Origin: Cycas panzhihuaensis
Lineage: Eukaryota; Cycadophyta
Assembly (NCBI GenBank): GCA_023213395.1
Contig: CM041465.1
Span: 155,813,741 to 155,877,740 of the forward strand
DNA length: 64,000 nt
Direction of reading: 5' to 3'
Shown here one piece after another: positions 57,640 through 64,000 of this stretch; the first letter of the stretch is position 1; every line of letters begins with the position of its first letter. Position numbers and translations under genes: made by a program. The notes under the pieces were generated by a model. It was not told the DNA's origin and searched no databases. It saw only the letters and a list, made by a program, of their open reading frames with translations.

Positions 57640-58790
57640 TCTCTATCTCTATGTTGCTTTGTTATAGGAGTGCATCAATAGGAAAGCCCTACCAAAGGCG
57701 ACATAAGAACATTGAAGAAGCATCGAAAAGTCGCAGACCTATAAAACAATATGAAGAAGAGCTATAATGCAAAATGGTGCCGCCATTGCTAACGTGACAT
57801 GCATGAAAATGGTATAAATATTTCATCTAGGATTTAATATGGCATTTAATTTTTTTTTTATTTTATATATATTTTGGAGTTCATCACTTTTTATATATTT
57901 TGAAGTCTTGATATATTTTGATTAGTTTTTTTTTTTAACTTAATCAAATTTAAATAATAGTTAGAGTTCACAGCCCCTCACTTGCTAGCAGATAGTCACA
58001 TGGAGTGATAGTGTGACTAGTGGCCTAATGTTAAAGGGGTTAAATTCTTTTTCAAAGATATTTTTGATTTTTAAGTATTTGTCTACATTGTTTTTATTGT
58101 ATCTTCTTCATATAGACTCCAATTTTGATTTCGTTAGTTGCATTGGAATCATATTTCATTCCTCTTTAAAATGCCTACTTATTTGACACTATTTGATTTT
58201 GTTTTGTAAGTGAAAATAAAGTCTAAAATTAAGTAAAAATATTATGCACTCAACAAATGTAACATTTGATACTATATAAGGTCTTGAGGGCCATGCTTAA
58301 AAATTTTATACCAGCATCTTGCAAGATTATTAAAGTTTAATGGTATGTCACACAAATGCATTTAAAAATTAAGCCTAAAATAACTAAGTTTGGTGATTTT
58401 TAGCACCCTATAAGGTGACAAATGATAATGTAATTCTTGATTTGGCATGTAAGACATAAGAGAAGGCATTACACATATTGGCTAAGTGTTAAAAGCCAAA
58501 AATATATAACAAATTTGAAGAGTTTGACATCAAGATGGAGTCTTTTTCAATAACAATAGGTGATGGTCAACCTATAATTGTAAGAGATAAATATCCTAGT
58601 TTAATCAATTCTTTGTGTGAGACTCATTTAAGTTACATGAGCATGATGTACATATATGTATTTTTTTAATATATGATTTATACTACATTAAAATTTGTTG
58701 GCCTTGTAACCTTTAAGGGATCAATAAAATCTCCATGCTTGCAACTTTATTTAATTGATAAGATTCTTTATGTGTTGGGGTCTTGACTTG
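57640..58790 (+). other. E interior without recognised gene
   Basis: T-rich tracts near 57850-57940, then sequence related to D. An open stretch near 58497-58670 reads IYNKFEEFDIKMESFSITIG and RDKYPSLINSLCETHL. It looks protein-like, but I cannot name it. It may be a third captured piece. Confidence 0.4.
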
Positions 58791-58794
58791 TAAG

Positions 58795-58935
58795 CCTATT
58801 GAGGAATGTTGAAGTCCATAGAGGCCATTGTAAACCTATAGTGGTATATTGCAGCCTATAATGGCATGATTATAGTCCATTGAGACATGATTTAGAGCCT
58901 ATAATGGTAAATTTGAGGCTATAGTGTCCATCATT
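58795..58935 (+). repeat. Minisatellite shared with D
   Basis: About six tandem units of 20-22 bp of the form TATAATGGCATGATTATAGCC. The same type of array as 25325-25445. Confidence 0.8.
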
Positions 58936-59111
58936 GTATTTTTTATCATTAGATGCTGAAGAAAGTTACCTTATAATCTCATTTAACAAGAGGTGGGACA
59001 CTCTTTTTAGTTTCTCTTATATATTTTCTAAGACACTCGACAAGCCATGTAGGACTACTTATTCATGGAGTAGCAATAACAAAGAAATTCATTGAACATC
59101 TTAGTTACTCA

Positions 59112-59218
59112 TGATACTCATCTTAATATGTATGCAAGTAACATCTTAGTTTGTGTGCCAAGCCACCAAGAGCACACTATTGTTGATCTTAAGAGATCTC
59201 ACACATACATGAATATCT

Positions 59219-59250
<32 letters not shown>

Positions 59251-59394
59251 TAAATATATAAATATATATGTATGTATGTATGTATGCATATTTTGTATTA
59301 TAATATAATAAGTTGAGTTAATTTTCTTATTTCATCTTTGTGTCTCACATTTCTTCTCTTAAGATATAGTATCACTCCAATACCACATCCAATA
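59112..59394 (+). repeat. E 3' LTR with expanded microsatellite
   Basis: Starts TGATACTCATCTTAATATG and ends CACATCCAATA. It is 56 bp longer than the 5' LTR because a short TATATATGTATG tract has grown into (TA)n, TAAATA and (TATG)n at about 59220-59287. Confidence 0.88.
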
Positions 59395-59633
59395 AAAAAC
59401 ACATGTTTTTTGGTAGAATTAGTTTACCGATAAAGTTAGCATTCATTAAGAATCTATACAACTTGAATTTATTAATATAAAGTATTATACAACTATATGT
59501 ACAAGCGGAATTGGTAAAGGTTAATAAAAGAATCTGTAGTCACCCTGACACGTGTGACAAGTCCATTTAGGACTTTGTAACTTCTAATGACTCATCTACC
59601 ATATTTTATCCTCATATGAACATTAATCTAACA
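59395..59633 (-). repeat. H 3' LTR (left edge uncertain)
   Basis: Starts TGTTAGATTAATGTTCATATG on the minus strand just after the polypurine tract AACATTAAGAGGGAG. It is cut or ended at the E boundary. Confidence 0.65.
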
Positions 59634-59639
59634 CTCCCT

Positions 59640-61015
59640 CTTAATGTTTATATCATTAGCTTTAATGGCAGTATAAAATTTAAATTTATCAAATTTATCC
59701 TTGAGTAAAGGTTTTATAAAAATATTAGTAATTTACATTTTTGTCGATATGTATAGAAGCTTGATCTTTCCATTTTAAAATTCTTCTCTAATAAAGTGAT
59801 GATATATCTCAATATATTTGATGTAAGCATGGAATACTATATTTTTTTAGCAATCTTTAAAGTACTTCGATTGTCATGGTATAATGTAGTTGCTTTATTC
59901 TTATGTAGTCCTAAATCACTAAGCACCTGCATCAACCTAATACCTTCACATTTTTATACCTTGCCTCAGTAGATAATAAAGTAACGTTAGGTTCTTTCTT
60001 GCTATTCTAAGTGATAATAACTAAACCTATACTAAAGCCATAACCTGAAGTATACCTTCTACTATTCTCGCATCTAACCCAATTAGAATATCTAAATCTA
60101 GTTAGCTTAAAATTATTGTTCTGGATAAACTCTAATCTAAACTTTAATGTGCCCTATAAATATCTTATGACCATTTTTATAACTTTAATGGATTTGTTTT
60201 GATTCAGCCATAAACCTCTACATCATACTAATTGTAAAGAAACTATCAACCCTAGTAGTAGTTAAATAAATCAAATTATTAACTAGTTATCTAACCATGG
60301 TGCCATTAACTTGCTCACTATCCAGAGATATTAACTTTAAAAATGTTTCTATGGGGGTATATATAGGTTTATAATCTTTAATTCTGAATCTCTTTAGAAT
60401 TTCCCATGTATACTTAGCTTGTAAAATGAAAATTTTCTTGAACTTCTTACATACTTCTACTCTTAAAAAGTAGTGGAACAAACTAAGATTTAACATCTCA
60501 AATATCTTCTCGAGATCATTCTTAAGGCCTTCAATCTTTGAGATGTTATTCTTTATGATCACAATATCATCTACATATTAAATCACAAAGATGACTAGAT
60601 TTTCTCCAACCTCTATATATAGGTTTGGATATATTAGTAATCTCTTAAATCCATTGTGCAAAACATATTGACCAATCTTAGAATACTAGGCTCTTGGAGC
60701 CTATTTGAAGTCATACCGAGCTTTCTTCAAGTGATATACTAAATACTCTTTGCCTTTGGCCACATATCTAAGTGGCAACTCCATATAAACCTCTTCTACA
60801 AGATCTCCATTAAGGAAGGTAGTTTTGATATCAAACTTGTGTAATTACAATTTGAATTGAATGACTATCATTAGTATTTATCTATTTATCACCATCTTTG
60901 CTATTAGAGCATATGTCTCCTAGTAATCAATCCCTTCTTTTTGAGCAAATCCTTTAGCTACCAACCTAGTTTATATTTATCAATTATATCATCTAGTTTG
61001 AATTTGGTCTTGAAA
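59640..61015 (-). pseudogene. H reverse transcriptase and RNase H relic
   Basis: Reading the minus strand: KTKFKLDDIIDKYK, FDIKTTFLNGDLVEEVYMEL, GKEYLVYHLKKARY, NLYIEVGENLVIF, and YVDDIVIIKNNI at 60577-60540 with both catalytic Asp intact. Then FEMLNLSLFHYFLRVEV and AKYTWEILKRFRIKDYK (open 60562-60287). RNase H shows TSGYGFSIGLVIIT, KKEPNVTLLSTEARYKNV, and LYHDN. Stops and at least three frame changes inactivate it. Confidence 0.88.
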
Positions 61016-61059
61016 AGGTTAATGTCACAAGGTCATTACATTAGTTGATTATTTAAAAA

Positions 61060-61307
61060 AAGGGTTTTAAGTGAACTTTAAATTAGATCACTTAAGTGAA
61101 ATGCACTTTCATATGTATTATGTGTAATTTTATTTCACCTAACTCTAATGCTCCCTCTCTCAATATAAAAGTAAAAGCTCAATGGAGGGGATTCATTCTT
61201 ACCTCTCCATTTTGTGAGAGCTACTTTCTTTCTCTCAAGTCTCTCTTGCTCCCATGTTTGCCTTTGTGTTTAGTGCATAGAGATGAAAGATAGATCCACT
61301 CTTTTCA
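61060..61307 (+). repeat. I 5' LTR (left edge uncertain)
   Basis: The right end is set by the primer-binding site. The pyrimidine-rich 3' part (CTCTCAAGTCTCTCTTGCTC) preceding the end is common in plant copia LTRs. A TATA-like CAATATAAAAGT lies near 61160. Confidence 0.65.
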
Positions 61308-61309
61308 TG

Positions 61310-61323
61310 TGGTATCAGAGCTT
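61310..61323 (+). other. I primer-binding site
   Basis: TGGTATCAGAGCTT, an exact match to the consensus complementary to the 3' end of plant initiator tRNA-Met. Confidence 0.92.
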
Positions 61324-63350
61324 ACTTCCTTCATATTCCTCACTTACACTTGCAATGGAGTCATCACTTCCTTCTCCCCCATAACCCATGTGGTGAAGGA
61401 GATTGTGAAAGTAAATTTAGAAATATTTTTAAGTTATTATGATAGCATATTTTGTATTATTTACTTTTCCTTTCTTTTTTGTAGGTTTAGAAGCATAATA
61501 TAAGGAGCTGTAAGTCCCAAGGATTCCAATCCTTTGGTGGCCATTCATGCTATCTCATTCTTCTTTTTCTTTTCCCCTTTTTATCCATTTAACAAGAGGA
61601 AATACTGCCGAAAATTTTTCAGCATTTAGAAGAATGATTGTAAGGGGAGGTTTTACCCTTTTTTTTTTAAAAGAATTTCAATCCATTTAAAATATCCATC
61701 ATTGTATTCTCTCACCTTACCCATATTGGGATCTTAGTGATCAAAAAATAATGGAAATTTCATATGATATCATGTGTTAATGAGATATTAGTAAGCTGAA
61801 ATTACTACAGAAATACAATTTGATTACTGAACTTCACAGGTCTCCAAAATCTTCTATAAAGCTCCAATTGATGTGATTCCAATTTTTAGAGATGAGTCTC
61901 TAAGTCTACTTTCTGGCACAAAAACTAGCACCCAATTTGGATGTCGTATGAGGAAGTTATTGCTATTTTAGTGAACAACAATTATTTTTAGTAACAATTC
62001 TAGAAAAATATAATTTCTTAAATTTACGGGGTTGCCAAAAACTTTCCAAAACTCATTTGGACCTGATTCTACTTCTTGAAGATGAAGCTCTGATTCTAGT
62101 TTGCATCACAAAAATTAGTACTTCATTTCCACATTGTGGGAGAAAGTTATTACTGATTTAGTAAAGACTGCTTTCTTTTGTATTAACAAAAAAAAAAGTG
62201 AAGAAAATTTCTTTCTTCTTTTTATAAGGCTTAAAATCCCATTATAAAAGTGAGAAAAAAACACCTGGATCAGAGCAATATCGAGTGTCCTCACTCACTT
62301 ATTAGCATTGTATTTCATCACTCTAAAACCACTCAAAGCAAGCAATCTAAAGACATATTAAGCAAGCACTCTAAAAGCACTCCAAGCAAACATTCTATTT
62401 TCAGTTAAATGTACATTTGATGTAATTCGATAATCGTTTCACTCTTCCTAAAAGGAATGCATCATGTACGCTATTTTTTACCATCTTGTATCTATTCACA
62501 CACTCACCAAGGTTGAGAAACCTTGGTTGGAAGAATGTTGTGCCATAAAAGAGGTGTGGGTTTCAAGTTGGGACTGGACTAAACCAGAATATTGGTGAGG
62601 TTTGATTAGCCATATCATTGTACCTTAATCAGGGATCATCCTGATAACTAACTAGAAAAACTGAAACTTTAATACAAGATTAAAATATACTCAATCCAAT
62701 AACCATCATAGCCATAGGTATGCACGTGCCACTCTTTAAAGGAGGTATATAGCTGCTCATTGGTGAACTAGGTAAGGATTGGGAGTACTTGGGCTCCGTT
62801 GTGACTTGGATTTCATCACCAAGCACAATTATGGGTATCGTGGATGAAGGCTAACTTAATTCTACTAAAAGCCTAGGCATCCCTTCAACAACCTCAACTA
62901 TATGTTGGACATAAGTTAAAGGTTATTGAGTTGATTATGTATCCTACATTTGAGTTTCAAGTTGTGTAAACCTAATAATGTCAACTTCTACATTGGCCTA
63001 CAATCTTGTATATTGATCACTTACTTATTTGTAAAAAGTGATCCATAGTGTAATCACAATCATAGTGCTTCTCATATTCCTATTGTGTCAGGTTAATATT
63101 TTCCACAAGTGTTGATAGCCAATTTTTATCATAGTGCTTCTCATATTCCTATTGCGTCAAGTTAATATTTGTCATAAGTGTTGGTGACTTTTCTCTAAGT
63201 TGCTCCCTTCATCTTTGAGCAACCATTCTCACTTCTTCTTCCTTCTGCTATACTACTTCATTACATTTCCCATTTGTAAATAGTGATTGGTCATTTATTT
63301 CCATCACTTTTTTAGTCCCTTGTTTATTTCTTCCCTTCTAGAAAGACACC
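61324..63350 (+). other. I leader with internal repeats, no gene seen
   Basis: About 2 kb. It holds two diverged copies of a ~130 bp segment (about 61840-61975 and 62030-62165, both with GATGA-x-x-CTCT and AGTTATTxCT). A 55 bp tandem pair lies at 63061-63115 and 63130-63184, and small AAGCAAGCA words near 62335-62390. No coding supported. Confidence 0.6.
63061..63184 (+). repeat. 55 bp tandem pair in the I leader
   Basis: CATAGTGCTTCTCATATTCC begins both copies (63061, 63130). They differ at few positions over 55 bp, with a 14 bp spacer (period 69 bp). A recent duplication compared with the age of other repeats here. Confidence 0.88.
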
Positions 63351-64000
63351 ATGTCTTCACAGTTCAAGCAAAATGTGAACTAAATTCTAAAAGAGAAAGA
63401 AAATTGGGACGTGGTTCATTGGTGTTAGAAATGCTGCAAAGTATGGAGGTCTATGGAGAGATTACTTGTAACCTATACCATCTGTTACAGCTACAACTAC
63501 CTCAGCTACTTCTAGAGGAGGTGCTCCAACTGCTCCCACTGAAGTTATAGTTAAATGCCAATGGGAAATTGATGATGATAAAATCCATGCAGGGATACCG
63601 CTTGTCACTGATTATTCCCTGTATAATCTCATTAATAAAGCTGTACATGATACAACATGGAAAGTTCTTGAAGTTCTTAAGAATAACTTTGACACTAAAT
63701 CAAACTTAGAATTTGTTCACTTAGTGCTGAAGATGAACAAATTGAAAATGCACAAAGGACATGCAAATGAGACAATCAATCTCCTTCATCAAATTAAGTA
63801 AGTCATTGATAAAGATTTTAAAACTCAATGAATTACATGGGCTTTCTTGATTCACTCATGTCTCTATATCCTAGATTACAAAAATCTATTGGGAAGTCTT
63901 CAATCTAGTGGCACTTTGAAGACCCTAAACTTTGAGGATCTTACTAATAAGTTCATTGAATTTGATAAGACCTTTGATACCAACTTTGCCACTATATCAG
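63351..64000 (+). pseudogene. I gag, partial
   Basis: Starts at ATG 63351 with MSSQFKQNVN, a stop, then ILKEKENWDVV. After a one-base shift it reads WFIGVRNAAKYGGLWRDYL, PIPSVTATTTSATSRGGAPT and CQWEIDDDKIHAGIPLVTDY. It continues INKAVHDTTWKVLEVLKNNF, FVHLVLKMNKLKMHKGHANE and LNFEDLTNKFIEFDKTFDTN to the window end. This is a copia gag of UBN2 type with the N-terminal Thr/Ser/Pro-rich loop. Only one frameshift and a few stops in about 215 codons, so it is younger or better kept than its neighbours. The zinc knuckle is beyond the edge. Confidence 0.85.

Larger units (their letters stand above)
56120..59394 (+). mobile_element. E: non-autonomous LTR element carrying two host gene fragments
   Basis: 5' LTR 56120-56346 (227 bp) with primer-binding site TTTGGTATCAAAGTTAG at 56347, and 3' LTR 59112-59394 (283 bp, lengthened by a microsatellite). 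No gag or pol is readable in the 2.8 kb interior. It holds an antisense phosphoenolpyruvate-carboxylase-like piece (56877-57080), a sense lipoxygenase-like piece (57355-57630) and the D-type minisatellite (58795-58935). The 3' half of the interior resembles that of D. Flanking 5-mers (TTATA, AAAAA) do not match, so the ends may be slightly misplaced or altered. Confidence 0.85.
59395..61030 (-). mobile_element. H: 3' part of a Ty1/copia element
   Basis: Minus-strand reverse transcriptase (61030-60290), RNase H (60290-59640), purine tract AAGAGGGAG and a 3' LTR starting TGTTAGATTAATG at 59633. The upstream two thirds (gag to integrase, 5' LTR) are missing. To the right it abuts copia I, and to the left its LTR runs into element E. 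The LTR may continue beyond E, which I could not confirm. Confidence 0.8.
61060..64000 (+). mobile_element. I: Ty1/copia element, 5' part, running off the right edge
   Basis: A 5' LTR ends TTTTCA at 61307. A perfect primer-binding site TGGTATCAGAGCTT follows at 61310-61323, then a 2 kb leader and gag from 63351. The LTR start is unclear, somewhere in about 61030-61110. The rest of the element is outside the window. Confidence 0.85.

Overview
This 64 kb AT-rich window looks like nuclear DNA of a seed plant with a large, repeat-choked genome. A gymnosperm or another large-genome lineage would fit, but that is inference from repeat structure alone. I found no intact host gene, tRNA, rRNA or CRISPR array. 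Almost everything recognisable is old LTR retrotransposon DNA of the Ty1/copia and Ty3/gypsy superfamilies. Many stops sit where a family Trp, Gln or Arg is expected, and frameshifts are common. No pol reading frame is intact, and the longest open frame is about 150 codons.

Left part (1-10750): a minus-strand copia element (El1, 1-5828) runs off the left edge. It sits inside an older minus-strand copia (element C, about 5829-10750). Both have unusually long leaders between primer-binding site and gag. A plus-strand non-autonomous copia derivative (10751-14533, 332/334 bp LTRs) follows.

Centre (14534-41560): a nested stack. An old plus-strand gypsy (G1) is cut in its reverse transcriptase by a minus-strand copia (X, 15405-38393). 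G1 coding resumes in register 23 kb away. X is itself filled with five insertions: El2 (15945-22444, relative of El1), D (22580-26160), gypsy G2 (about 27045-29818), a collapsed gypsy (30577-31093), and F (31884-37016, a relative of X). F has 199 bp LTRs and a perfect 5 bp target duplication. X domains left between the insertions read in correct order: gag, protease, integrase, reverse transcriptase, RNase H.

Right part (41560-64000): gypsy relics on both strands, including a gag-protease element with ~0.9 kb LTRs (G4, 50945-54903). There is also a lone copia LTR (46061-46417), a copia RT scrap, element E (56120-59394), a minus-strand copia RT/RNase H relic (H), and the first part of a plus-strand copia (I). 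Element I keeps a perfect primer-binding site and a gag that runs off the right edge.

The most interesting content is the pair D and E. They have different LTRs but related interiors, including a shared ~20-22 bp minisatellite near the 3' end. Neither shows its own gag or pol. Each appears to carry decayed fragments of ordinary plant genes: a ubiquilin/DSK2-like piece in D (antisense), and a phosphoenolpyruvate carboxylase-like piece (antisense) plus a lipoxygenase PLAT-like piece (sense) in E. This suggests a non-autonomous LTR family that captured host exons. The protein assignments come from reading and remembered family motifs, not from a database search.
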